This document shows positions 31,043 to 41,633 of a stretch of DNA of 64,000 nucleotides, piece by piece (positions within the stretch are counted from its first letter, which is position 1; each line of letters opens with the position of its first letter). Both the position numbers and the translations under genes were made by a program. The DNA lies in assembly GCA_963565915.1 (NCBI GenBank), contig OY751495.1, positions 248,001 through 312,000 of the forward strand, in the 5' to 3' direction. The notes below the pieces were generated by a model. The model worked only from the letters and a program-made list of their open reading frames with translations, made no database searches and had not been told where the DNA came from. This DNA comes from Entoloma clypeatum. Its lineage: Eukaryota; Basidiomycota; Agaricomycetes; Agaricales; Entolomataceae.

Positions 31043-31834
31043 CTACCAGTTATTCACTGCAATGGTTCTTAAAAATGCATCCAGACGCGCACTTTGAACG
31101 TCAAGTAACCCACTCAACCCCAACTCGCCATTGATAGGAAGAGTGAGAAGTTGCACCTGCCTCCCCACCACGAGTAACCCATATATAACATCAAATAGTG
31201 GCTCTTCCGTTTCTTGATGAAATTTATCAGCGAACGCTTCGAGATAACCTGCCAATTGTTCGACGGCATACTGGACAAGCCGATCGGCTGGCTTGATTTC
31301 GACAAGTAAGAGTACTTTATCATTGTCTTTGGACTCGGTAGCCTTGACAACGATAAAATCTGGAATCTTCACACCAAGCTCGCTGCCTTGGAAGACTCGG
31401 GGAAGCACCTCGGCATGATAGGAGTCGAAAGAGGACCGCACATTCGGATCGATGTCATTCACGAATTCTGGTCGGATTTTCCCCTGGTGTTTCACCATGA
31501 ACTCGCGGATGATGGGGAAATACGAAGTCAATAGACTGTTGGCAGGACCGTACAGAGAGGCTTCGTATCGTGGACCTGTGTCTCCACCGGCAGCAATAAT
31601 TCGGTTGAAAACCCACTGAGGGGGTGCGAGAGAAGCCGGAGGCGTTTCCATGTCCAAGTTGTGAGTGAAACGTCCCAATACGCGAAAGCTATTGGAAGAG
31701 GTCCAGATCGCCCAAATAAAAACGCAGGAATGGTAATCACCTAAATCGCAATCGTGTGCTTGAGCCGAAAGACAGTCTACTGAGCAACTTGGGTTATCGA
31801 TGGGCCGTTCGGGAAAGTCCGAAATCTGAGTCAT
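31043..31834 (-). CDS. hypothetical protein with PD-(D/E)XK-like nuclease motif
   Basis: 263-residue frame, ATG at 31832-31834, TAG at 31043-31045. Residues from about 75 on look like one domain: RYEASLYGPANSLLTSYFP, SLDSYHAEVLPR-like segment, IPDFIVVKA, and VLLLVEIKPADRL. A Pro-Asp followed after about 18 residues by Glu-Ile-Lys is the PD-(D/E)XK arrangement of restriction-endonuclease-fold proteins; this assignment is by motif only. The first 60 residues are less convincing and may include an unspliced intron. It lies between the truncated CRN fragment and a small gene on the other strand. Confidence 0.6.
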   Translation of the reverse strand: MTQISDFPERPIDNPSCSVDCLSAQAHDCDLGDYHSCVFIWAIWTSSNSFRVLGRFTHNLDMETPPASLAPPQWVFNRIIAAGGDTGPRYEASLYGPANSLLTSYFPIIREFMVKHQGKIRPEFVNDIDPNVRSSFDSYHAEVLPRVFQGSELGVKIPDFIVVKATESKDNDKVLLLVEIKPADRLVQYAVEQLAGYLEAFADKFHQETEEPLFDVIYGLLVVGRQVQLLTLPINGELGLSGLLDVQSARLDAFLRTIAVNNW

Positions 31835-31953
31835 ATTATCTCACGCCTACACACGGTCCCGGTGACTCCCCTTGTCCCACCACAATCATCCAAGTTGTAA
31901 AGGTTGTTTATCTGTTTCTCCATACTATATGAAGTCACTGACGCACCATTAAG

Positions 31954-32292
31954 ATGTTTATGCTTCTAGGAGGTTACAAATGTACTCCTGAACAAATCCA
32001 CCTGTGGTTTGGCGAGCGAGGCGTCGAACTCAGGGAAGGTTTATACACTGTCTCAGGAAATCGTTACCTCAAGAAACAGAATCTCAAATCTCGCATCCGG
32101 GCGTGCCAGTTAGAAAACGCACTCTACTTCCTCATCCTCACACACAAAGCGACCACCGACGACTCTATTGCGCTTCAAAGAAAGTACGAACCGTTCAAAG
32201 AAAATGATTGGGCCCGGTCGTTGAAGGCAGAGATGGGTATGCAGGATGAAGATTTGGAGTTTATAACCTTTGCTGAGTGGGCTGGTTGTTGA
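31954..32292 (+). CDS. small hypothetical protein (112 aa)
   Basis: ATG at 31954, TGA at 32290-32292, no intron needed. Composition looks coding: CTPEQIHLWFGERGVELREG, SGNRYLKKQNLKSRIRACQ, and an acidic C-terminus (MQDEDLEFITFAEWAGC). No domain recognised, no signal peptide or membrane segment. Head-to-head with the PD-(D/E)XK-like gene (about 120 bp between starts). Confidence 0.5.
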   Translation: MFMLLGGYKCTPEQIHLWFGERGVELREGLYTVSGNRYLKKQNLKSRIRACQLENALYFLILTHKATTDDSIALQRKYEPFKENDWARSLKAEMGMQDEDLEFITFAEWAGC

Positions 32293-32989
32293 AGGAGTTG
32301 TCGTGTTCTTCCGGTGTTAGATAGTGGGATCTAGGGAGGATGGGAGGACGTTAACGTGGAAGGAAAGAAATATAATGATGTTAGTACCTGTATCACCCCG
32401 CAGCACGCGGACGAATCCAAGATACCCTGCTCGTGAAACACTCAGATGTCGTCCAGGTTATAAATCTCGACGCCCTCAACGCGGCCATAGCACTCGAATC
32501 CTCGCAAAATCCCATCTGCGTTTGCTGGACCATATTTGTCGTTGGCATTGTGTCCCCGGGTGTTGCCAACGCTGGCACTCCTAGGGATCTCGTTTTCCGG
32601 TCGTCCGACGTTCTTGAGGAGGGCAGATCGGGATGTAGGCTCTGGGATGAAAAGGCATTGAGGAGGCTCGAGAAGGGCAGCGCAACGAATGGCGGATACT
32701 AGAGTCGAGCGCCGACAAGGCAGGGGATAGCGAGTTGATGTTCACCGGACCGAGTTCCTCTGTGGAGGGCTGGGTCATACATCGGGACGAACATCCGATC
32801 TCCCTTACCCTTCAGACCCACGTTGTTTGGAGAAGGAGGTGCGTCGGGCGTTGTATAGACTATGACGTTTGTTTATACATATCTTCTGCTTTTTTTCTTT
32901 TATCCTAACAGCACGCTCGACAGTCACTTCATCTGAACATCAACCGCGCTCAGGTTTCCTTCCTCTCCATTCCTTCCGATGATATCATA
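32293..32989. other. intergenic stretch without supported genes
   Basis: Short overlapping frames on both strands (32433-32702 and others) without splice partners. It contains the second copy of the 22-bp direct repeat at 32930-32951, just downstream of the CRN-type gene. Confidence 0.4.
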
Positions 32990-35126
32990 CTAATTCTCCA
33001 AAATCGAAAACGGCCCATCTCTGATTTGCTTGTTGTTGTCGTAAACCGTCGCAGTCGCGTAGTCATCACTAAAGACGATGTGGAAGAGATTTTGAATATC
33101 TGAAAAAAATGATTAATTTCAACAAAGTGAGAGTGAAGCAAATCTATCCAAAAAAATCGTACCTGGATGAGGGTCCCTCGGCACGGATTGCCTAAAGTCG
33201 AGGAAAATGTACGAATCCATATGCCCAGTGTTCATCCAGGTACGATACGCCCCGCCCGGTTGAAATTTCGCGTCGTATTGATCGAGATTGATACCGTCGC
33301 GGGTGATTTCAATTCCCCACTTTACCGACGGAACGAAAAAGTCGATGCGGCCGTCGAGCTTACCAGTAGCTCCCCGCGCCGACCCGAATTCTGGGGTTAA
33401 CCGGACGAGGCCTTTAGTCGCAGTAATCGCAGCGCGATAAAACTCGTCCCGCCACTGCGCTTCATGCGGTCGAGTCAACGGCGTAATGGGGCCAACAAAC
33501 CGAATTGGTTTGTTGAGTTGCGAACGCTTGAAGTTCCGGATGACGGCGATGCAGAGGTCGAAAATGGATTTGAACTGTGGCGCCTCGTCAGAAGGAGAGT
33601 CAATTCGGAACGAGATACAGGAAGCGTGGAGTGGGGATGTAAGGAGGTAGCAAGTCCGATTGCCTGATATTTCTTCAGAAAGCCACCCCCGACGCTGGTG
33701 GCGTGAAGTCCGCGTCATATGGGACGCCACGCGCCACATCCCCACCGGCGATGATTTGCGTTATAAGGTCGTCAAGAGGAAGTTCACGGCTGAAGTCTGC
33801 ATCTGTGAAATTTCCAGACTGCCCCTGAATCGTGGACTTTTTCTTAGTCAGAGTTAGCCGATGTTCCGGGTGTATCAAGTAAGAAGATTCACCTCACAGA
33901 TGATTTCTAACAAGTCATACAGGGCACCAACACGACCAGCAGTCCATGTAAAGAGCCGATCGAGAAGGCTTTCATTGAATCTCTTGCATACCGAATCAAA
34001 TCGCCAAACTACATCCCGGAATTCATCCTGGTTGAGGAGCAAACCCAGAGTTGGAGCTATTGGCCAGAGAGAAAAGTGAGCTGTATCCCGAAAAATAGGA
34101 CGAGTCCCTTTCATGCCCCCACAAGAGCTCGTGCTACCATAACTACAAAAGAGTGCCACTCGATAGTTACCGATTTTCCTGTAAACGTCCTTGAGGAAGC
34201 TAGCCCAGAGGCGATGATCATCATATGTGTCTTGGGCGTCGTCGAGTAAGAAGAATGTAACCTGGTGTCGTGGATAAGATGGATCCAGGGCGCGAAGACA
34301 GGCCGCGGTGTCCATAGTTTCGATGAATGTCCATGAATTATACGTGCGGATGAAGGCTTGAGGATAATCCTTGCGGATACGGTGATGTAAGAGATGCATG
34401 AGGACCGTCTTCCCACACCCAGGGGTTCCTCGGACCTATTGGTAGCCAATAAGGTTGATTCCCGTCCAGCATTCATGTACCCACCTGAACGAGATGCTGC
34501 GTGACGAGGGCTTCATAAAGGGATTCCACAAGGACTTCCCGCTCAGACCAACGATCTTGAGTTCTGATCAGTTTGAAATCGAACGGTAGAAAACTAGGTA
34601 CGTGTCCATTTGGATTACCTGTTTTCTGTACTAGCTTACTCCCTAACTTAGGATCAAAAGAGGGCGCCGGAGCCATTGTTGCACCGGGCGGAACTGGACC
34701 TGGGGTTGATGAGCAATAGGGCAAGGAGACGGCGGGGTAGATGGCCTGGGGCAATACTCTATGCGCACTCACTGGCTCGTCGTCCCACGATAATATGATG
34801 CAAGTTTCGGAAAGGAGTCGTGGAAGGCGATGGGAAAGAGTTTCTATCGGATTGATCTCTGTAGGATCAAGAGGCTACGAGGTGTGAGTGAAATGTGGCC
34901 ATTGATTGACCATTGAAACACTCACTTTCCACAGGACAAGATATGACGCATCCACGTCGCAAAGATCTCTTTTCTCGCTTTGAATGAGTTTCTTCAGCTG
35001 GAACGTGTTTTGTCCGATGTTTGGAAAGACTTGGAACAGATGTGCGGTTGCCTCGCCCTCAACAAGACACCAGAGCGGGCAAAGTTCGGTCGTTGGCATC
35101 GGGGGTGGCAGAAGTCCGGATGACAT
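32990..35126 (-). CDS. Crinkler (CRN)-type protein: N-terminal CRN domain, P-loop NTPase, nuclease-like C-terminus
   Basis: Multi-exon minus-strand gene. The first exon (34926-35126, ATG at 35124-35126) has the CRN header: LCPLWCLVEGE, a LKKLIQSEKRDL helix and DVDASYLVLWK. After an intron (34875-34925) and a Pro-rich linker comes an NTPase: Walker A GTPGCGKT near 34425-34400 and Walker B FFLLDDAQD near 34248. The C-terminal exons (about 33745-32990) hold GKLDGRIDFFVPS and GIEITRDG, a possible PD-(D/E)XK arrangement, and end at TAG 32990-32992. CRN proteins are a eukaryotic effector/toxin-like class whose NTPase and nuclease modules are thought to derive from mobile elements. I see no frameshift, but some exon joins are uncertain. 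Whether the protein acts inside the fungus or elsewhere is unknown. Confidence 0.72.
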
Positions 35127-35780
35127 GTAGGAGTTGTAATCAAGAAGTTGTCGAGGAGAAGTGACGAACTAACGACAATAACGTCATGCAAACCAATTCC
35201 GCATGTCGGGGAATCCTAACCCCTACCTTCGTCTTCCTCATCAAGCTCATCCTTAAATCTCTTCAGGAAGTCCACCACAGTCGTAGTCTCCTCGTCGGCT
35301 CTGAAAGTTTGCCCCTCGGATTGCTGCCTTGCACGCAGACGACGACGACGACGCTGGGACTCGATAACAGCAGCGGTACAGGACCACCCCCAACCCTCCA
35401 GTCCCGATCCCAGTCCCAATCGTGACACCTAGTCCTTCAAGGAACCAGTCTCCTGCCCGAGATGTCCGACTCGAACCTCTGCAAGAGCTCGCCCTCGCCC
35501 CCACTGACTCGTTCGTCTCCTCGCCACTCAAATGCCTCTGGAGTCCACGCCGTCCACGCTAACGTTCACTCCGGCTGGTCGTGGCCGGTCTTGCACAGCA
35601 GCCCCTCAACCTGAACTGGATCCACCCCTTGCTCAGCAGCGCCATGCGGCGCAGCTCCATAATCCCTCATCGAATCATCCACGACACCCAGCTCCTCCTC
35701 CTCCAAAGCTGTCGTTGATTGAAAGCTCTGTTCTGGATTGTGTCAAACTTGCTTCGTATACAACATGAAGTGTATAGCTC
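35127..35780. other. stretch with possible minus-strand exons
   Basis: A minus-strand frame ending TTTVVDFLKRFKDELDEEDEG near 35230-35330 looks like an exon (acidic helix followed by a GT donor), possibly of a gene reading toward the CRN-type gene. The + strand frame 35532-35768 is Pro/His-rich and unconvincing. Confidence 0.3.
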
Positions 35781-36008
35781 GTAATTTCGCGACAAGGAAG
35801 GTATTCAATTACGAACAGGCGACGCAGCTTTTGACGACGACCAGCACCCACACACCGTGTAATTCTACGGCCACACGGAAAGCGACCGCATCCTGGCGAA
35901 AGAGTTAGACTCGACGATCGGACAAGAGGAATAACCCTTACAGAACCAACTCGTGGTCGAGGCGGGCTTAACTAACAAGGTGAAATTTGAAGAGGTGATA
36001 ATAAGCCG

Positions 36009-37060
36009 TTAACCTGGGGGAATAAAGAGTGAGGTGAGTGATGAGCAGGTAGAGCAGCGAACAGAGTATCCCACCGGATCCACGCCGGTTAGCTGAGCTG
36101 GCCTGGTGTCACAGGGGCTCGTTGCGTCATTACGTTCCGAGGCAACCGTAATTGTCGTGACCAGAATCGGCGGAGTCGGTAAGGATGTACCCAGCGGCGA
36201 AAGGCGTTGCTTGAAAATTAGTGAGGGTCTGCGTCGTCGACGGGGGGCTCGTGCTGTTCGGCGAGATGCGCTCGTGTGACAAGGGAGTGGAGGGAAGACA
36301 AAGGGGAATGAACGAACACATCTCGCGCCATTTGTGAGCGGATGGTGAAGGGTGCCGGTGTAGTTATTGAGCTGCATGGTACGAGCTTTGAAATCGGAGG
36401 TTTCGACGCTGAGATCTCTTTGGTTAGTATTTGGTGGGAGACGCCAAGCTGGAAGGAACCGAACACGTCCAACTTTGTCTTCTCTCATCGTATCTGCACT
36501 GGGGTGGGGTCGGAGGGGGATGTTTTGCTCTGCATGACGAGAGTTGTTAACAATGGTAAAGGTAGAGGGAGCGTACGACGTACGACGACGGTGATGCTTG
36601 CGGCACAGATGTCGAAGCCGTCGAGCCCGGAGGAGGGATATGTGATGCTGTTGTTGAGGAGGAGGCTGAAGACGTGGAGGCTGTAGGAGTGTTGGAGGTA
36701 GTGTTAAGGCCGAGCTCAGGCCGAAATAACACCGCCAATACTGGACGCTTGCCATGTTTCTGCTGAGGATGCAGTGGACAAGCTGTCGCCATTCGTGTAG
36801 AGAGAAAGAACGCAGACGCGGACGATCTCGGTGATGGTGTCGAGATGGAGCAGTCCCAAACTGAGAGGGAGAAGTGAGAAGTACAGTCAGCTGAGCTGAA
36901 TGAAGGGAGAGGAAGAGGGACTTGTACCTCTTGCTTGGATCCTTGACGCGTGGTGTCCCAACCTGCCCATGAACTCGTTTGCGCTCGGGCATGGGCGTAA
37001 GGAGCGGATGTGGCGTCTTTGAAGGTGAAACTTGTCCCGCGGCAAGGGGATACCATTTGG
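36009..37060 (-). other. low-complexity minus-strand frames in duplication copy A
   Basis: Overlapping Ser/Pro/His/Arg-rich frames (36009-36992, 36547-37056) without recognisable domains. The counterpart in copy B (45078-45863) is open in only part of the same region, so these frames are not clearly conserved. They may be exons of a weakly conserved gene (MATACPLHPQQKHGKRPVLAVL is shared with copy B as MATAGPLHPQQMHGKRPVLAVL) or chance openings. Confidence 0.3.
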
Positions 37061-37403
37061 ACGGATGTGGGGCAGCGAGACGAGGACCTGATTGGACGTG
37101 GAAGCAGTGTTACGGTGGCACTGACGCTGCTGCGGGGTCAAAGATATCCTGGTCGTCGAACGGGGGTGGCCGCGGGGGATGGGACGGCGAGTGTCGTGGG
37201 GTCGATTGTCGTCGCCGCCGTGGTAGTCGTATCGTAAGCGGACGCACGGAGATAGTGGCGCCATCAACGCAAGAGCACGTGTTCAACGTGTATTCCCCTC
37301 TACCCAGCTTTGCGATGCGTGGCTATGCCCTGTGTCGCTCATATATCCAGCCTTCACTCCAGCGCTCAGTGCTCACTCTTGAAATACCTCGCTCGGGCTC
37401 TGT

Positions 37404-38660
37404 ATGCATCCTGGAAATCCAATCGATGACCGTCCTGAAGGCTCGAAGCCAATGATTGTGAATGGCGACTTCTTTCCTCATGCACGTGGGGTCAACGTCA
37501 GGGATTCCACGTTCATCCATGTTGGCGGGAACATGGGTGCCGTTCGCTTTGGCGAGCAGGCATCTCTCGTATGTAGGATCCAGTCGATCACATCCCAAAT
37601 GCTGAGTTGCTATCCAGTGGAATACTTATAAGTGGCCCGAATTCGATCAGCAAACACTGCGAGTTCTCCCTGCGAGTTCTGTTATACCAGCCATTCGGTC
37701 CATCGAGATGGAGTCGTACAGGGAGCAGCACACGCGTGTTAAAGTGTATCGCATTCATCAGTACGAGGATCAAGAGGATATTTACGACCGTCATCTCGCA
37801 ATCCTCAAATCATCGTGTGTTGTCTTGTTAAATGTTGCCTAATCCTTTCCTCGATGCTCACATGTAACACGAAGGCGAGTTCGTCGGCCTGATATATCAC
37901 AGTTCTTCGGAACTTCAGTTGACAATGCCGATGGTGACCGATTTATCGTCCTTTCGGGAGGTGCGATATGTTGGAATAACGATTAATAATATTAATGATG
38001 CATACTCCATCTTGAATTTCCGCAGGTGGTTTGTCCATCGTGAATGCCGTTCGAAGCCATGAAGACATTGGAATGGTGAAAGTACAGTGTGTATGTTGAG
38101 ATTACTCGACTTCCTGTCCTTCGATGATGACAATTGCATGTTCTCCAGTTCTTTCAGATCGTTGTAGGTACATGTCTTGATGAAGCTATGAACAAAGGAC
38201 TACTATCAGATTCTAGGATATGTTCGGCAAAGGATTATTCACTCCGTGGGACTGGTCGTGGCCGAAATTCTTTGAGCTACCTGTGTTTTCAACGGAACGC
38301 CGACTGTGTTTGGATCCGATTCTTCTTGAATCTCAGGGCCTGATAAGAATGGTAACCAAAACTTGGTACATGGAGCGATGAAAGCCGCTAACTCATGCTT
38401 CATCTTAGACCAAGGGGCGAGGCTTGATGATAGAATATGAAAAGATACTGCAACATCAGACATGTTAGTGATGACTTCGCCGAATGGCTGACGAGAGGTT
38501 GACCATGCTATAGCAGCTCGTAACATACAAGTGGTTTTGCGGCATAGGGGTGATTTCGTTGAAGTGAGGGACATCTTCAGGACAGCGGTACGATCCATCA
38601 GCTGATGTATTTCCTTGATTGCTGAACCAGGGATGAATTGTAACGTTGCGGTTGTAGTAT
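37404..38660 (+). CDS. duplicated hypothetical gene, copy A (leads into intron-like array)
   Basis: ATG at 37404; exon 1 to 37568 (MHPGNPIDDRPEGSKP, FFPHARGVNVRDST, HVGGN). Intron 37569-37617. Exon 2 from 37618 has WNTYKWPEFDQQTL and VKVYRIHQYEDQEDIYDRHL. Later exons carry RRPDISQFFGTSVDNADGD and RFIVLSGG, then FTPWDWSWPKFFELPVF with STERRLCLDPILLESQG, then ARNIQVVLRHRGDFVEVRD. The VKVYRI...RRPDI.QFLG pattern faintly recalls a protein-kinase N-lobe, but I do not claim it. The last exon-like segment ends at 38660 against a GTAAGT donor that opens the array. A TGA at about 38632-38634 replaces CGA of copy B in one possible frame. Function unknown. Confidence 0.5.
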
Positions 38661-40603
38661 GTAAGTATGGTCCCTTGCTGTTGTCCCCTCGCTGACAACA
38701 ACGACCTGACTCTGTGTTGCAGCCCGTGAGTACTCCCTGTCTTCGCCGTCGTTCCCTCGCTGACGACAACCTCTTCACTCCGCGTTGTAGGGAGTGAGTG
38801 CTCCCTGGCCTTGCCGTTGTCCCCTCGCTGACGACAACCCCTTCTCTCTGCTTCGTAGCCCGTGAGTGCTCCCTGTCCTCGCCGTTGTCCCATCGCTGAC
38901 AACAACCTCTTCTCTGCGTCGTAGCTCGTGAGTGCTCCCTGTCCTTGCCGTTGTCCCTTCACTGACGACAACCTTCACTGACGACAACCTTTTCTCTCCG
39001 TTGCAGGACGTGAGTGCTCCATGTCCTCGCCGTTCTCCCCACGCTGACGACAACCTCTTCTCTCTGCATTGCAGTTCGTGAGTGCTCCCCATCCTTGCCG
39101 TTGTCCCCTCGCTGACGACAACCTCTTCTCTCTGCATTGCAGTTCGTGAGTGCTCCCCATCCTTGCCGTTGTCCCCTCGCTAACAACAACCTCTTCTCTG
39201 CGTCGTAGCTCGTGAGTGCTCCCGGTCCTCGCCGTTGTCCCCTCGCTGACGACAACCTCTTCTCTATGCGTCGTAGCTCGTGAGTGCTCTCTGTCCACGC
39301 CGTTGTCCCCACGCTGACGACAACCTCTTCTCTCTGCATTGCAGTTCGTGAGTGCTTCCCATTCTTGTCGTTGTCCCCTTGCTGATGACAACCTCTTCTC
39401 TCTCTGTCGTAGCCCGTGAGTGCTCCCCATCCTTGTCGTTGTCCCCTCGCTGACGACAACCTCTCCTCTCTCCGTCGTAGCCCGTGAGTGCTCCCCATCC
39501 TTGTCGTTGTCCCCACGCTGACGACAACCTCTTCTCTCTCCGTCGTAGCTCGTGAGTGCTCCCCATCCTTGCCGTTGTCCCCACGCTGACAACCTCTTCT
39601 CTCTGCGTCGTAGCTTGTGAGTGCTCCCCATCCTTGCCGTTGTCCCGTCGATGACGACAACCTCTTCACTCTGCGTTGTAGCGAGTGAGTACTCCCCATC
39701 CTTGCCGTTGTCCCCTTGCTGACGACAACGTCTTCTCTCTCCATTGCAGAAAGTGAGTGCCCCCCCTCCTCGCTGTTGTCCCCACGCTAATGACAACCTC
39801 TTCTCTCTGCACTGCAGTTCGTGAGTGCTTCCGGCCCTTGCTGTTGTCCCCACGCTGATGACAACCTCTTGTCTCTGCATTGCAGTTCGTGAGTGCTCCC
39901 GGCCCTTGCCGTTGTCCCCTCGCTGACGACAACCTCTTCTCTCTCCGTCGTAGCCCGTGAGTGCTCCCCATCCTTGCCGTTGTCCCCACGCTGACGACAA
40001 CCTATTCTCTCTCCGTCATAGCCCGTGAGTGCTCCCCATCCTTGCCGTTGTCCCCACGCTGACGACAACCTATTCTCTCTCCGTCGTAGCTCGTGAGTGC
40101 TCCCCCGTCTTTGCCGTTGTCCCCTCGCTGACGACAACCTATTCTCTCTCCGTCGTAGCTCGTGAGTGCTCCCCATCCTTGCCGTTGTCCCCTCGCTGAC
40201 GACAATCTCTTCTCTCTTCGTCGTAGCTCGTGAGTTCTCCCCATCCTTGCCGTTGTCCCGTTGATGACGACAACCTCTTCACTCTGCGTTGTAGCGAGTG
40301 AGTACTCCCCGTCCTTGCCGTTGTCCCCTCGCTAACGACAACCTCTTCTCTCTCCGTTGCAGAAAGTGAGTGCCCCCCCCCTTCTCGCCGTTGTCCCCAC
40401 GCTAATGACAACCTCTTCTCTCTGCATTGCAGTTCGTGAGTGCTCCTGGCCCTTGCTGTTGTCCCCACGCTGATGACAACCTCTGCTGTCTCCGTCGTAG
40501 CTCGTGAGTGCTTCCTGTCCTTGCTGTTGTCCCCTTGCTGTTGTCCCCTTGCTGATGACAACCACTTGATCAGGAAAAACCCAAATGTGGAACGCTGCAG
40601 GGG
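38661..40603 (+). repeat. tandem array of intron-like units, copy A (about 28 units)
   Basis: Units of mostly 68 bp, each GTGAGT - about 35 nt - CGCTGAC (branch-site-like) - pyrimidine tract CCTCTTCTCTCT - CAG or TAG, followed by three bases and then the next GTGAGT. The triplet between acceptor and donor varies (CCC, GGA, CTC, GAC, TTC, CTT, CGA, AAA and finally GGG) but is always three bases and never a stop. The first donor is GTAAGT at 38661; the last acceptor CTGCAG ends at 40600, then GGG and another GTGAGT at 40604. On the minus strand all three frames stay open for hundreds of codons (for example 38975-40000), a by-product of the 68-bp period or, alternatively, a repeat protein. Confidence 0.88.
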
Positions 40604-41110
40604 GTGAGTGCCTCTAGAATAGAGGAAGTTAGCGACGGTCCGTCTCTTTTCTATTTATCACCCTCTCTGAGTTGATTTTGGTCTGGTCATTCACGTGCAA
40701 TGAATATGCACTCCATCTACCACGGCACAGACATTGTTGGTGTCTCAGATGCTAGCAGACATTTCTCCATCAAAGATGCAAGGCTTCGAGATTCATTAGC
40801 CTCGGCTTCACCACCCGAGCTCGCTGTGGGTGCTCGGCGGGCGGCTGGGGCACATGACTATGCTGTCAAGGCTCCGACAGCCATACGGCCCCGGCTCCGA
40901 GCCGCAGGTCGTGCTTTATGCCATAGCGTCACAAAAATATTTCATTGAATTTAGTGTGCCATGCAGAACCATACTGTCCATATATACCTACTGCCCCATT
41001 ACAACCGATTGTTACAGCCGTTTTCAAAATTATAGATGGGTCCCGACAAGGGCAGAGTCGAATCCAAACTATTCTGATAGCTGCATCCAGTGTTCACAAG
41101 TTCACACTCC
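40604..41110 (+). other. tail of duplication copy A after the array
   Basis: Begins with a GTGAGT donor at 40604. The next good acceptor is GTGTCTCAG near 40749, before ATGCTAGCAGACATTTC, and the sequence is shared with copy B. No long ORF; possible terminal exon or 3' UTR of the array-bearing gene. Confidence 0.4.
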
Positions 41111-41633
41111 GAGTTGAATCACTGATCACATGACTGTGCGTGACCTTCTCTTCGCCGTCGCCATCAGTCACGCTCACTGGCCCAGTTGCCTCCACTCCAA
41201 GTTCGACCCTCCTCGCTCCTGCCCTCGCCTCTCGACAAACAAAAGACCACATTCCATGATTTTCACCTCTGCTTTCAAGCCCAGGGACAACGAAATGCGA
41301 GGACTGTCGCGCGGTGTTCGGACTCATGGTGGGTCAGATGGGCCGTGAAGGCGAAAAGAGTCGGGCGTCGTTTCCTCAGATGAGTGAGCTAAAGAAACAG
41401 GAAACTACAAACAAACTATTATCTACATGACCCATCACATGATGCGAGGTCCGCGGTCAGCCAGAACTGCTCCCCCACACCTTTCACATCAACCTTCAAG
41501 TACGTCAAAAATTCCTGCGTTATTGAGATGTCCTAATAACTCTACTTTCTGATAGACCACTTACGCGTTTTCCATCTATTCATCTTCGGACTCAATCGAA
41601 CTCGAACTCAACACCGGTATCAACTCATTCAAT
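41111..41633. other. intergenic stretch
   Basis: Short frames only; no recognisable element. Confidence 0.4.

Larger units (their letters stand above)
35781..41110 (+). repeat. segmental duplication, copy A
   Basis: About 5.3 kb repeated in direct orientation at about 44390-51090. Both copies share, in order: a leader (TTTCGCGACAAGG..., TTTTGACGACGA), a low-complexity minus-strand region, the spliced gene at 37404/45910, a tandem intron-like array, and a 500-bp tail ending with TCCCGAC(A/C)AGGGCAGAG. Identity outside the array is about 90-95% by eye. Array length differs strongly (1.9 versus 3.5 kb). Confidence 0.9.

Noticed and set aside
37618..38000. Protein kinase domain in the duplicated gene
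   Set aside because: The pattern of a basic strand followed by RRPDI.QFLG recalls a kinase N-lobe, but no catalytic HRD or DFG motif could be found.
38239..38778. Minus-strand ORFs next to the arrays (also 46952-47422)
   Set aside because: They lie antisense to the + strand spliced gene, and their composition follows from it and the array.
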